This document shows positions 34,577-46,514 of a stretch of 64,000 nucleotides of DNA, one piece after another. Position 1 is the stretch's first letter. The number at the start of each line of letters is the position of its first letter. The stretch covers positions 36,022,001 through 36,086,000 of the forward strand of contig JBANAY010000003.1 in the NCBI GenBank assembly GCA_037952775.1. Direction: 5' to 3'. The stretch comes from Clonostachys chloroleuca. Its lineage: Eukaryota; Ascomycota; Sordariomycetes; Hypocreales; Bionectriaceae. A program made the translations under genes and the position numbers. Under the pieces are notes generated by a model. It was given only the letters and a program-made list of their open reading frames with translations, was not told where the DNA came from and searched no databases.

Positions 34577-36594
34577 ATGGCCGCGCAGCCTCGCCAGCCC
34601 GACCACATCATCACCACCAAGGGCCTCACCACCCCGCCGCAAAATGAGCTCATCAACCCCTCAGCAGTGAGCGCCGCCATCTACAAACCCCTCCTCCCCA
34701 ATGAGATCCGAATCCTGGAGCTCCAGCCCGGCGCCGTCCAGTCCGAGATCCAGTGCCGCCTGTCCACCGCGCGCTTTGACTACTACCGTCCCTACGAGGC
34801 CCTTTCCTATGTGTGGGGGGACAGCCCGGCCAGGCGCCCGATCAGCGTCGACGGCACCCGCGTCCATGTGACTGCCAACCTCGAGACGGCCCTGCGCCAG
34901 CTGCGCAAGGAGAAGTCGGTGCGCTACCTGTGGGTGGACGCCCTGTGCATCAACCAGGCCGACCCGGACGAGAAGGAGGCCCAGGTCCGCATCATGTACG
35001 AAATCTACCAGCAGTCCAAGGTCGTCGTCGCCTGGCTGGGCGAGGCCGACGCCGAGAGCGCCGCCGCCATGAGCCTCATCGACTCCTTCGCCGGCTTCCT
35101 CAAGAACATGTGGTCCAAGGACGACAACTGGCAGTCGCGCGCCACCGGCACCCGCGAGCGCCAGTCCGAGGTCTTCGCCCGCCTCGGCTACCCGCTCGAG
35201 AGGCAGAACTGGCCGTCTCTCTGGCGCCACCTGCACCGGCCGTACTGGTCGCGCATGTGGGTGCTGCAGGAGCTCGCCACCGCCGGCCACTGGAAGGGCC
35301 GGAACAAGCCCTGCATCGTCCAGTGCGGCACCCACATGACGTCCTTCCACAACCTGCAGATCGTCCTCGAGCAGGTCCGTGCTATCCTGGTAAGAGGGCT
35401 CAAGCAGGAGGCGGATTCGGGTGCCTACCTCGAGCCCTTCAAGTCCTTCACAGAGCAGGGCAGCACCGAGCCGCCCGGGCTCGTCATGACTGAGCTGTTG
35501 ACGCGGCTGCATCGTGAGGAGCTGGATATTCTGAAACTGCTCTATCTCACAAGTAGGCTCAAGGCCACAGACCCTCGTGACAAGTTATATGCCCTCCTCG
35601 GTCTTATACCTTCAGCACAGGCTCTGAGGCCCGACTATAGGAGGTCCACCAGTGCCACGCTGATAAACCACGTCCAGAACTGGGTAGAGAGGGAAGGCAC
35701 GCTGGATGTGATATTCTCAAATCGCCTAGACCCGTGCGCCTCCGGATTACCGGGATGGACGCCGGAGATCCGCGCTGAGCACCAGGCCTACAGCGAGTGG
35801 GAGAGGATGGGGGTCGACACCCGCTTCCGGGCTGGGTATGGCAAGGGCGCTGACGTCGAGATCTTCCAGCCGTACCAGAACAACGGAGAGACCCCGCCCA
35901 TGATGCGCGCCCGTGGCATAGTCATCGGCGAGCTCGAGTCCATCATCGGCCCATCCAAATCTGACGAGTCCACGTCGCAGTCTACTACAAATATAAACAC
36001 TGGCAACGACGCCGGCCAGAGGTTCATCGACACCATTTTCACGCCGCTCCAGGAGTTCGCGGCCCGCATCAACGATGGCACGCCAGAGTACGAAACCTTC
36101 TGGCGGACCCTGACCCTCAACGTCGACGACCGCTGGCCCCCCGGCCTCGCGCCCGACTCGTTCCGCGTTGGCAGCCTGCTCGCCTTCAGCAAGCGGGGCC
36201 AGTCCCCGAGCAAGAAGGACGTCTGGTTCCACAAGATCAAGTCGTGGTTCAACAAGAAGGAGCTCAACATGCTCGACTACAGCAACTCCTCGGGTTCGCG
36301 GGGCCCCTCCATCGACGCCAGGGTCCGGTTCATGCGCCACATGAGCAACTGCATACACAACCGGACATTCTTCACCACCACGTCGAGGAAGTTCATGGGC
36401 CTGGGTCCCTACGGCGCGCAGAAGGGCGACATCGTCGTGGTGCTGTACGGGTCCAAGCGGTGCGTCGTGCTGAGGCCGAGGGGCGCCGAGGGGGAGGCTA
36501 CGTCGTCATCGGGACGGCGTACGTCCACGGCGTCATGGGCGGGGAGTTGGTGCGCCGCGACAAGGTGGACGAGACGGTTTTCAACTTATACTAA
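34577..36594 (+). CDS. HET-domain (heterokaryon incompatibility) protein, one frameshift near the 3' end
   Basis: The HET domain is found in proteins that trigger incompatibility cell death between fungal strains. It starts at residue 73 (YEALSYVWGD) and includes LWVDALCINQADPDEKEAQV and MYEIYQQSKVVVAWLGEAD, then RPYWSRMWVLQELA. The long C-terminal region, with FMGLGPYGAQKGDIVVVLYG near the end, is standard for this group. After VLRPRGAEG the frame must move to read GGYVVIGTAYVHGVMGGEL and end at TAA 36592-36594. One base is missing from the G5 run 36490-36494; without that the uninterrupted frame runs on to 36667 with an Arg/Ser-rich nonsense tail. With the base restored the protein has 672 aa. 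ATG at 34577 has a good context (CCACCATGG). GC content is higher than in the neighbours. Confidence 0.88.
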
Positions 36595-37368
36595 TGCCCT
36601 TTTTGGCGAGAGTGTACGAGATCTGGAGAGGAGGTTACGTGAAGTGAGTATCGTTATGCCAGGATGAAGCTTACGAGAAGAGCAGAGCAACACACCGAGA
36701 GCAGTGTGGAGAATAGTGCTAAGATGGGAGGATGGAGTGATTTCGACAGATGAGGTCAGGATTATCTATTCTTGTAGTCCCAAAGGTATTTCGTATCGAC
36801 CCCTGAAGTGCTCCAGAATACGAAGTTAGATATTCACAGTACATTTTTCTTATGAAGTTTCACGAGGATGACCCTTCAAATGTATTTTGCATGAGGCTCT
36901 AAGCCTCCAAGCCGTGCTTTCAATGGCAAGCCAACTAGACTAGCCATAAAATAAGTTCGGTCCTTATAGGATTGATCTTTAAAACCTCATTGTGGCATAT
37001 TTCGTACCCTTTGTAACGGCAGAGCATCAGCTACTCTCATTCAACTAGCAAGCTCCCCAACCTTATTGAGCAATAGCCGTGTGGCGTTTATATCAACGAC
37101 CAAACCGATCTAACCACATCACGTCTGTAGCCTTCATACCACTTTTACACAACGAAATAAATTGATCTTGATCTTACAAACCATCCTCCTGAAAATCCAA
37201 ACATATTCGGAATGCAAAATCCTTTCCTAGGTACAGACAAAGTCAAATTTAAAGAAAGCCATGCAGAACTTGAAAGTCATAGGCATCGTAGGCCGCAAAC
37301 ATAGAGGCCTGCCCCCAAAGTATCACAGCCCCAGCTCAAATAGATGAGTCAAAAAATCTCACCGGACG
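36595..37368. other. Intergenic region between two convergent HET genes
   Basis: About 770 bp, AT-richer than the flanking genes. It holds both 3' ends. No feature recognised. Confidence 0.5.
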
Positions 37369-38986
37369 CTAATGCTTACTGCCGCAGATCCAAGGTACAT
37401 CATACCATGGTCGATGGGCCGGAAGTTTTTCAATTCGAACCTTGATTGCCAAGTGCGTGATATCCGACTTGTCCAGCTCAGCGCGAAGACGGAAATTGCT
37501 TGACCAATGCGTTGCCGAGCTGCGGCCGGTCGACTCTTTGGGACATGTGTGGAAAAGGCTAAGGGGATCCCCAAGAGGGCCGTAGTCTTCAATGTTGGTA
37601 AAGGGGTTGATTATGTTTCTATAACCACTTGGGAACTGATGTTCCGCGAGAAATCCCACACGTAAATCGTCGCCACGAACTAGATTGAAAGCCAGGAGCA
37701 ATGTTGTGCCGCCGGGAGCGATGTAGAAACGTAGAAAACCTAGGAAGTTGGAAAACCCCGGAAGAGAAAAGCACTCTCGACGTTGGTCCCAGAATAATTC
37801 TGGAACAGCCCGTATGTCTTTGATGATGAAAAGGCGCCGCAATGCTTCATCGATCCTCAAATCGATCTTTAACTTCCTAGATTCTGAGAGGGGTTCCAGC
37901 GCATTGTCACTCGGTGCAAGATATATCGTGCGAGGGTCATGAGCCGCCTTCATGGCCCCTCTATAGAGAGACTCGGATGACGCTCGATAAAATGTGTCCA
38001 ATTCTCTCGTTAATTCAATACCTAACCGTTCCGGGGATGTTTGTGACTGCATATCGGAACAATGTAGATCCAATATGAATATGCCATGGTCCGAATGGGC
38101 GATTGTTGTATGGATCTTTATGCCTCTGTTTGTAAGACTAATTTCGTCACGGAATCGAAATTGATCTTGATTGCGTTCGATGGAGCCACAGTCCCGAAAC
38201 TCGGCGGGAGATTTTGCAAATACACCTCGGTAATTTGAAGAGTTGTGGGCGGCCCGCCATGCGAATATGGATAAATCAGTCGTCGTGTTCAGAATTTCCC
38301 CTTCCAGCCGCATGAAGGCTCTAGGCCCCTCACCATATATCATCGGCATGTTTATGTCGAAGATTCCTAGCAGAGAATACGCCATGTCCTCAACGCGGGT
38401 TGTCTCCCGACGGGAAGCCCAAGACATCCGCTTCGCAATCGCGACAGATGAGAGAGGGCGGGATCCATCCAGTATCTGGTGGTTAATGCGGGTGATATTC
38501 GCAATAACTTCTTTGAGTTCAGACTTGGCTCCGATGCGTGTCCAATTTTGGTCAAAAAAGACGACATCTTTAGGAGCGATGAGCTCCTGCAAAGTCCACC
38601 CTCTAGTGAACCATCTGCACTTGTCAAGAGCAGATTGGTCGGCAGCCTGGTTTGATGGTAAGTCGGAAAGATAAGCGAAGCAGAAAACCGAGTTCTTGTA
38701 CCAGCGGAACATGGAGTTGATGGCCTCGGAAAGCTCCGCACTCGATGATTTGTCTATACAGCAAGTGTCCACCCAGACGTAGTTCAGACCATGGGCGATC
38801 GTCGTTTCGCAGGCTGAGCGTATCTTTGCGAATCCCGACTTCTTTTCTGCAGCTGCAGGATCTTCCATGTCGCCGAAGCGAACCTCATCTCCCCCACGTA
38901 TGTGACAGTGTGGCATATTGAATATTCTGTGCAGCCGGGTCGTGGAAGAGCTCGAGCTTGAGCGTATGAGCATTGAGTAGTCTCAT
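37369..38986 (-). CDS. HET-domain protein of the HET-E/HET-D-like group, one frameshift near the 5' end
   Basis: The gene reads from ATG 38986 (MRLLNAHTLKLELF) through YATLSHTWG, then the frame breaks. The continuation GDEVRFGDMED lies in the +1 frame because a C5/G5 run (38891-38895) holds one base too many for the canonical motif TWGDEV. The rest is open to 37369: YVWVDTCCIDKSSSAELSEA, AINSMFRWYKNSVFCFAYLSD, RGWTLQELIAPKDVVFF, YSLLGIFDINMPMIYGEG. This is the HET subfamily whose domain also forms the N-terminus of Podospora HET-E and HET-D, here without NACHT or WD repeats, 538 aa after correcting the run. It faces the other HET gene tail to tail. The shorter ORF start at 38973 is an artefact of the break. 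Confidence 0.87.
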
Positions 38987-39309
38987 GGTGTTTCTGTATG
39001 TATGACAGAGAAGTCACCAAACTTTAATGCGTGACGAAAGTAGCGATGATGGCAAGATAATTGAGACGCCTGAGGCAAGATTGGAACTAGAAACTCATGG
39101 TTGCATAGTACTGAATAGCGAGAACGGGTTTTCAAATATGTAATATGCGGCGGCATGCATGAGGCTGATTCAGACAGGACGGCTGGAGAGGAGCTGCTCC
39201 ATCTTCCTTGTTACATTGCATAGGCTCTACCTTCCACTGATGGCTCGCCTGAGGCTGAGCAGGGCAACGACTGAGCCACGAAAGAGCCCGACTGGATTCG
39301 CCAAACATG

Positions 39310-39517
39310 CAACTGATCGACAGAAGAAATGAGACATCAGATTACAGGGTGGTTATGAGCAGACAACTTTGTGTAAAAGATGGCATGATAGCGCAGTTTG
39401 AAAGTTAGTCTATTGCCTCTGTGGTGTTTATTTTCAGCCCTCAATAATCTAATAATACGCAGACTCGACAGTAAGCAGTCTCATATGTCAGTGTCTCAAT
39501 TTCGATGGCGCCGGTTG
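39310..39517. mobile_element. Diverged miniature inverted-repeat element (MITE family copy 3)
   Basis: About 208 bp. It is similar along both ends to the element at 48662-48891: the left end matches over AGAAGAAAT and AGGGTGGTTAT, and the right end over TAATAAT...CGCAGACT, then AAGCAG and CAATTTC. Its outermost bases are decayed (CAAC...GTTG) and no target duplication is clear (ACATG left, ATAGT right). It lies only 12 bp from copy 1. Confidence 0.55.
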
Positions 39518-39529
39518 ATAGTTGACAGG

Positions 39530-39784
39530 CAAGTAGGTAATACAACAGATAAGACACCAAATTCTTAACTCCTCTTTCTAGATATATCCTACAGTCAGAA
39601 ATACTCAGATATCGGGGGAAAAGATATAAGTATATTCTATAGTCTTTAGATTATATCTCAGTCTTTTTTTAAATTCATTTATATATATTTAAGCTGGGAA
39701 TATAGTAGATAAAACATAGAGCCTCTTCTATTATAAATACTTGAGGTACTAGTTTGGTATCTCATCTGTTATATCACCTACTTG
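39530..39784. mobile_element. Miniature inverted-repeat element (MITE family copy 1)
   Basis: A 255-bp AT-rich element with 32-bp terminal inverted repeats: 39530-39561 and the reverse complement of 39753-39784 differ at four positions, all transitions. Both begin CAAGTAGGT. It is flanked by a perfect 5-bp direct repeat ACAGG (39525-39529 and 39785-39789). No coding capacity, so it must have been moved by an enzyme from elsewhere. Confidence 0.85.
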
Positions 39785-40234
39785 ACAGGGTCCTCACCCA
39801 CCTAAGCCTGGCACCAATTCATACCCCACGTTTCACATTTCACAACCCCACCTGCTTTGCCTGCCTACAAATCAATGGGGAACAGCTACGGAACACAGAA
39901 GAATAATTATTCTCGTTTGCAATCCGCCGTTATTGCTAGGGGGGTACTGTGATTGTTCGCCAAATGGAATAATAAGTCCAACCTATGGCTAGGCCCAACG
40001 TGGCTAAATGGCCACTCAGGTCGCAATTGGGAGTCAACCACAGCCCCAATTTAGGCTGCGGACTTGAGGCTCCCAGGCAAACGCAATGACGCCACCCCCA
40101 CTAGTCTATGATACGAATACCGAGAGCTCCTAGCTAATTTCTTGCCACAAGCTCCTCCTTTCTCATCATTCCATCCTCACCACCTATCTTCCACAAATCC
40201 ACTGCGCAGCTACGGAATCCATCAGGCCCCCAAG

Positions 40235-41484
40235 ATGACGAGCAATGCCTCCATCGTGCAGGGCATGGCAGACGCCCTGCCCACCCATCAGAAAGACGAA
40301 GATAGCTCCGACCTAGCCAGCTCCTATGAGGCCGTCGCTCTTCTAGTCCACGCCCATCTCGCCTCCTTGGGCTTTCGGCTCTTCGGATTCGACGAAGAAA
40401 AGCCTCTACGTATGCCATTCCTACGCCTTCTGGGTACCTACCTCCAGCTTGGCGCTCGTTGCTGACATCCCCCTCTAGCCGAAGCAGAATCTCTTGCCCC
40501 GCGCCTCCCGCCTCAATGGAACAACGGATTCGGGTCGCTCAGCTTCGCCTACAAGCATAAAATGTCGTCCATGGACCTACTTCTACGCATCGACCGCATG
40601 GGCACAAAAGTGAGCGTCCGCGGGTTCGCCATCGGGCACGATAAGATCCACGGCTTCGAGCGCCCCATCAGAGACATCGTCAACTCCAAAAATCTCCCCG
40701 TGAAGATCACAATGACAGACGCCGGCGAAGACCGAAGCGACCTCCCCGAGAAGCTGAAGAAGGTCTTCGCGTCGGAAGACGCAATCAAATGTACGTCGCG
40801 CGCTCTACTGGCCTTACCTTACCAGAGCTTGACTAACTCCGTCACAGCCGTCCTTGACGCCATTATGACCGAGATCATCCAGAAGTTGTACCCCAGCCTT
40901 GACGAGAACGACCGCAGCACCGACCGCGCCGAGGCAAACGAGCGACTACGAGAAGAACGGCGACCGCCGAACGTGGGCCCATTCTCCGATCCCTCCCAGC
41001 CCAGCGTTCCGTATCCGCGCCCGGGTCTCCTCCCCGAAGCCGCTCGCCCCAGACCTCCAGTCCCCGTCGGCGACTTCCCCCTCCGGGCTTCGAAGACGAA
41101 CATGAGATCAACCGCCCGGGCCGCGGCCTAGTCATGCCCGGCGGCGTCTCCCCCTTCAACATCGGCCGCGACGACCTCAACCCGCCAGGCCTCGGTCCCC
41201 AGGATCCCCTCAGAGGCTCGTTCGTCGGGGGCGGTGGCCTCCCACGCCCCGGCGGCAGCTCCGGCATGCATCCCACATTCGACGACCCCCTCTTCGGCGG
41301 ATCCAGGGGAGGCCTTCGCGGAGACCCAGACCAAGGGTCCTACGATCCGCAGGTACCGCCTGGCGCGCGATGGGACCCCGTCAGCCCCAACCACCCCAGG
41401 TTTCCTGGCTCCGGCGGAGGCGGGCACAATCCGTTCGGCGGGTTTGGCGGGTTCGGCGGGCCCGGCGGTGGTGGGATCATCTAA
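40235..41484 (+). CDS. PI31-like proteasome regulator, one frameshift as assembled
   Basis: Three exons (40235-40409, 40479-40790, 40848-41484), with introns GTATGC...TAG and GTACGT...CAG. PI31/Fub1 binds the 20S proteasome: the N-terminal FP domain (residues 1-165, with SYEAVALLVHAHLASLGFR and PPQWNNGFGSLSFAYKH) mediates dimer/partner binding, and the Gly/Pro-rich C-terminus inserts into the proteasome. The C-terminal part carries PFNIGRDDLNPPGLGPQDPL and HPTFDDPLFG, the conserved PI31 tail. Between GDFP and PGFEDEHEINRP the frame shifts: the C5 run 41077-41081 is one base short of the expected C6. Corrected length is 374 aa. As PI31 is conserved and apparently single-copy here, real inactivation is unlikely. 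ATG 40235 is the first in frame. Confidence 0.87.
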
Positions 41485-42224
41485 CTATTTTAATCACTTA
41501 ATACCCATGTTACGACTCAATGAGATATGGTTTACTTTTCATGTATCACTAGGCTGCATTTTCTTCCTTTCCAAAGTGTACTTTAATCCAAAATGATGAA
41601 ACGCGGGGGCTGGGATCCCGGGAGGCTACAATATTACGACATTGCTCTCGAGCACCCGTCAGAGAAATACGTACCACCGTAGACTTTCTGTAAGATCAAC
41701 TACCTTGACAACAAGTGTCCAAATCCAACTTCAATACAACGGAATCCTCCTACATACTGTCGAGAGAGTAGGGGCTTCGTATTCCTTTCGCTACATGGTC
41801 CTATACGAGGATTTCACCGGAAGTACATGCCTTAAAGAATTATCGTGTGATTAAGGAGCAGTCTGGTATTGAAACTTGTTTTGTCTTTATTCATGTCGCA
41901 CTTGCGCCGAAGCCTCGTTCATGGAGGCTCGGTTTCTCACATATATCTATCTAGAAGGATAAGCTGGATGCTATTATAACGCCAATCTGGCAAAAGTCGA
42001 AGTGGTCCCTCGTTGTGGAAGAGCGAGGGGAGGGGGTTGAAGTGAGAGCAATACATATTGTATCGCAGCGGGGCTACTTGGGGTTCCTTGCAAACAAACT
42101 ATTGGGCCTCATTTCTACCATATTCCCATCCGTAGTTTTGAATAAATATTACCGTGTAGTCCCCTCTAGGTCGAATGGAGAGAGATCAATCCCAGGGCAT
42201 TGTTCGCGGAACAGTTGGATCTCT
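41485..42224. other. Intergenic region between convergent PI31 and karyopherin genes
   Basis: About 740 bp with both 3' ends. Nothing recognisable apart from short random ORFs. Confidence 0.5.
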
Positions 42225-45200
42225 CTATTGTCCAGCCGAGCTCGCAAGTTGGTTAAGCTTGGCTTGCTCATCCTGCGTCAGCATGCCGTACCAGTTCTGG
42301 AAGTTGCTGATATTTTCGCGCCCACAGCGGACGAAAAAGTCAATCAGGAAGCCTTGGGTCTCATCGTCGGGTTCACGCTGCCCTGAGCCTTCGATAAAGG
42401 ACATAAGATCGCCCTTGACCGACATAAGACCAAGGTCGAGGGTTTCATCCTCGTTCTCCCATCCTTCATCATCATCGTCCTCGGGGTAGTCAGCATTTGC
42501 AATAGCAGCAGAGGCGGCATCTGCTGCAGCTCGAGCACCGGATGCAGAGAAAAGCTCGTCGATAAGCAGCTTGATGATTTTAAGTGGTGCTGGGATGATT
42601 GTGTACTGGTCTGGATCTGTGAATGTGCAAGGTTAGCCGAGCCGGGTCATCAGATACATCCGCAAAAAATAAAGCATACTTCGGCCAGCTGGATCAAAAA
42701 GAGGATCTCGGGCTTGATACATACTCTGTCTTGCACGTGAACGTGTCTTGATTCGCCCATCGTCATTCATAATGAGCTCGCCCTTGACAGATATCTGAGC
42801 TAAGCGAGGATCATCAAGGCTGTAGATCTTGGAGAGAGCGATAACACTAGATATGGTTAGCAAGCTGGTAGTTATCCAAGCGCAGATGATCTTACTTCTG
42901 CCGTATCTCGTCATAGCCAGCAAAGGCAGTGGTATTCTCAAGCCACAACTCCATGACGACTTGCAAGCCACTCTTGCCGTTGGTTTGGGTTTGGCTAAGG
43001 AATTCGAGAACATCAGAAGCCCCGTGGATAGATAGCCCAACAAAGACTAGACAGAGCGACTGGATGAGAGTAACCTGTTGTGCCGACGCGAGTCTGTTGA
43101 CCACGGCTTGCAACAGCTGAGGTAGGAATGGCCCAAGTCGTTCCTGGCCCGCCTTTTCCACTAATTCGGCTGCGAGTCCACCAACTTCGGCTGCATCATT
43201 ATCACTCATTGACGGGCCAAGGAGTCGGTCGATGATATGGAGACACACTTCCAGGCCAGATCGTCCGTTGGCATCTTGCCACTCGAACAGCTGCTGGTGA
43301 TCGTGGACGAGAATCCATTTGACAGCCTCCGCGCCAGGTCGCAGGACATCACCCTCGGTAGACTCCATCAAGAGTCGGGTGAGCTTGGGGAAAGTGGCCG
43401 CCACAAAGCCAGCAGGCAAAGGCGACGAGCCGTACCTCACGAGCACTGAGAGGAGCTCAACGGCAACCTAAAAAAATTAGTCCGCGCTCGAAGAACTAGT
43501 AACGGTAACAAGGTATAAAAGACGAACCGTAACGAGAGGATCATCCTCTGTCAAATTGGCCACATCAAAGGCACCTGTCAGAGTGGGTATGATTTTCTGG
43601 CAAAGTGCCCCAAACGAATCCTTGTCAGAAAGACTGCGGACAATTTCCTCAATGGCTTCAGACAACATTATTGTGACCTGGAGGTTGGAAGCTCCAATCT
43701 TGGCAAGAACAAATAAAAGATCAATAGAGGGGATGTCGTTTGACAGGGCAATTTGACAGTTCAGGCGGATGGCAGCGCGCAGCGCCTCACTGAGGGTGAC
43801 CAACAGCTCGTCAGCATCCTCCATCTCAGAAGGGTCTTTTCCATTCATGTAATTGTGGATGGCGGAGATGATGGAGACCTGTCGATCAACAGTAATCTTG
43901 TTGGCATTCATAAGCCCCTCAATAGCCTTGATGCAAGAAACCTGGACAACCTCGGCCTCTTCGCCAGTAATAGACTCGATGATACGGTTGAGAAGAGTAG
44001 ACGGTGCCTCATATGCACGGCAAAGCATTCCTGCAACAAGGAAGCCCCGAGCACGTAATAGAGCCTCCTTGGGGCGGCTGATTGCAAAATCGATCAACTC
44101 AAGGTATGCGGCCGAGACGGGATCGGGGATAGGGACTCCAGTGTCGTGGCAGTCGCTAGCAAGCATCACAAACAGGTATAGAGCAGCTTCTTGGCTGCGC
44201 CAGTTTGAGGCATCTGCAGGGAAAAGTGTCTTGGTGTAGCCAAAGAGGCCGTCGATAGTCTTTTGGCCAAACCATTCGCCCATCTTGATCAACAAGTCAC
44301 TAGCTGCGACACGGGCGGTGTAGTTGGCAGTAACAGACGTTTCCTCGGCCAGGAACAAGGAGCAATCGATATCCCAAAGCTCTTCCTCTTCCCTGGTCAC
44401 AGAGGAGTAGCTAACGAGCATTCTCATAATCTCCATCATCCAAGGAACCTGCTCAGCCGATGCGTGAGCGTTGAGTTGTCCGTCCAACTCGGCACGGACA
44501 GGGGCTGCACGGAAACAGCGGCTGAGGAAGTCAATCTCCTCAAGAATGAGAAAGTCCAAAGTATAAGGCAAACCATCTGAGTCTTCCAAGCGTCCCTGCG
44601 CGTCACTCTCGATGTAAAGTTTAGTATAAGGCGCTTGGAAAAGACTGAGTTCCTCCCAGACTGCAGTGAACAGAGCTGTGCTGTGTGGAAGCAGAAGGGC
44701 AGGGAATCCTTTTCGAATGTCGGAAAGAGTCTTGACCACCTGGACCTTGAGTGAAATCACACTGTTCCAACTCGAAGGCTGGCCAGTGCTCAGATCGGCC
44801 TCGGGCAGTCGGCTCTTCAGCACAGTCAAGAAGAAGGGGTTCCACTGCTGGAGCAACTCCTCAGCGAACGGCTTGACCTGGTCCCCGTGATCCCCCTTTA
44901 TCATTTCCAGAATGTTGAAGCAGCCCCGGAAGACGGAAATAGCGAGCGAACGGAGGAGCGGTTTTCGGTTTTCGTTCAGTGCGACTTCAGTGAGTGTCTT
45001 GGCAATGTCCCTAGCCATCGTGAAGAACTGCTCCTGGCTCAAACTTTCCTCAACAAGATCACCAAGAACCTTGAGAGCTCCGTGTAGTTGCCCGTCGGTG
45101 CCGGTGGAGATTACGCCCAACACGGTGGGGAGGAGATTGGGCCATTGTTCGGGGAAGTCGTGGACAGCGATTTTTCCAACAGCATAACTGTATTAACTAA

Positions 45201-45584
45201 GGGTCAGCATTCATTCGCGTGAAAAATAGCAGTCAGCCAAACGTCGTACCTAGTGGCTATCTTCACCTTGCGGTCCTCCTCCCCGCTCAAAACAAGGTCC
45301 AGCAGACTCTGCTTGAGCGCAGCTCTGGCATTGTCGGCAATGGGGATCTGAGGTCCGTCACCCAGTTCCTCAACAGCCCAATTCCTCTCAATAAACAGAC
45401 GCAAGGTGCTCAGAGCAGACTGCCTCACAGAGGTATCGACAGAGGTGTGTGCAGCAATATTAGCCAGAGACTGGGGGAAGGCAGGATTGGAGGCGGCGCG
45501 CTTGAGCTCGATTTCGGCCTGCTGGCGGGGCACCTGTTCAGAGCTGTGCGTGTTGGACAGCAGCTGGATGAGCTGGTCCTCCAT
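42225..45584 (-). CDS. kap114: Karyopherin beta, Kap114/importin-9 family
   Basis: Five exons: 45584-45250, 45187-43528, 43467-42896, 42846-42680, 42616-42225. All junctions keep the frame and give 1041 aa. Kap114/importin-9 carries histones H2A-H2B, TBP and other cargo into the nucleus. The N-terminus has the importin-beta start (QLLSNTHSSEQVPRQQAEIE), then SYAVGKIAVHDFPEQWPNLL across the first intron. The middle is a run of HEAT-repeat helices. The C-terminus contains an acidic loop (DYPEDDDDEGWENEDE) and GFLIDFFVRCGRENISNF, as expected for importin-9. Splice donors include one GTTCGT and one GTACGA. There is no frame problem in this long gene. ATG 45584 follows a TTG-started extension that I leave out. 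Confidence 0.88.
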
Positions 45585-46514
45585 CTTGTCGACCACAATC
45601 AAGCTATATCCTCGAGAAAAAGACGCGTTGGCGGTTCGGTGGCTGACAGCGGATTGGAGGAGGAAGGGGAGAGGTCGAAATAGTCTGGACTTTTTTCCGT
45701 GGTCTCGTCAAACTGGCGGGGGGATCAAGTTGGCAGCTCACAGGAGGGGATGAGCCACACAAAAAGTGGGCTTTCCGCCCACAGCGCGTCTGAAAAAGAC
45801 AACCTGGGAAGGCGGTGAGGGGGCAATTGCTTCTGAGACCGCGTTAAGTACATACAGGCATCATCAGAGATGTGAGCAACACTGCCTCACCTTGATCCTT
45901 GATGCCCCTGCGTGGACAGGGCACTATTGAATGGCTAGTCTCGGGTGGCTGGCGCTCGTACATCTGCAGGCGTCTTCAGCACCGTAGCGGGAGAAAATAT
46001 CACCTCTCATTTATTGAAAGCACACTACCCATGGTGTGCAGTGCCCGCATAGATACGTAGTGCATACTATACTAGAGCAAAGTCGCAGTAGCACCTCTCC
46101 CACCCCTGAGAGCTCGAGCTCCCCGTACATGTGCTTGCGGCGGGTGTCAGATCAACACGGCCGGGGAGCTGCTTCCCCGCCTGTCGACCGCCAACGGCAG
46201 TTACACCATTGTACATTGATGTTTGCTATTTTGAGAAGTCAGTTTCAAACCGCTGGGTCCGCTGAGGCTTGTCATGATGGCGCCAGCTGGGGCTAAGCTG
46301 TCTTGCCCCAATTAGCTACGTAATCAGAGGTCCACGATACCTCTAGCTTAGAGCAACCCGGAACACATTGGTCTCCGATCCAGGACCGGGCCGGCGTGTT
46401 CTTGTAAGGCGCTGAATCCCTATATGTCATGGACCTCGCCAATTCCTCCATTCTACCAGTTATCCCCCCAACCTACATAGAAGTTTGAACTCGCGAAAAA
46501 AAAAAAAATACATC
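45585..46514. promoter_or_regulatory. Divergent promoter region, karyopherin / ApbA-type reductase
   Basis: About 930 bp between two 5' ends. It has a C/T-rich stretch near 46440-46480 and an A13 run at 46496-46508, just before the reductase start codon. No specific site can be named. Confidence 0.4.

Larger units (their letters stand above)
38987..40234. other. Intergenic region with two inverted-repeat elements
   Basis: About 1.25 kb between the divergent HET gene and the PI31 gene. It contains the miniature elements at 39310-39517 and 39530-39784, listed separately. The last 350 bp is the PI31 promoter side, with C-rich patches. No ORF of note. Confidence 0.5.

Noticed and set aside
34661..35512. 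283-codon minus-strand ORF rich in Leu/Val/Gly
   Set aside because: Shadow of the GC-rich HET gene; composition reflects the codon bias of the other strand.
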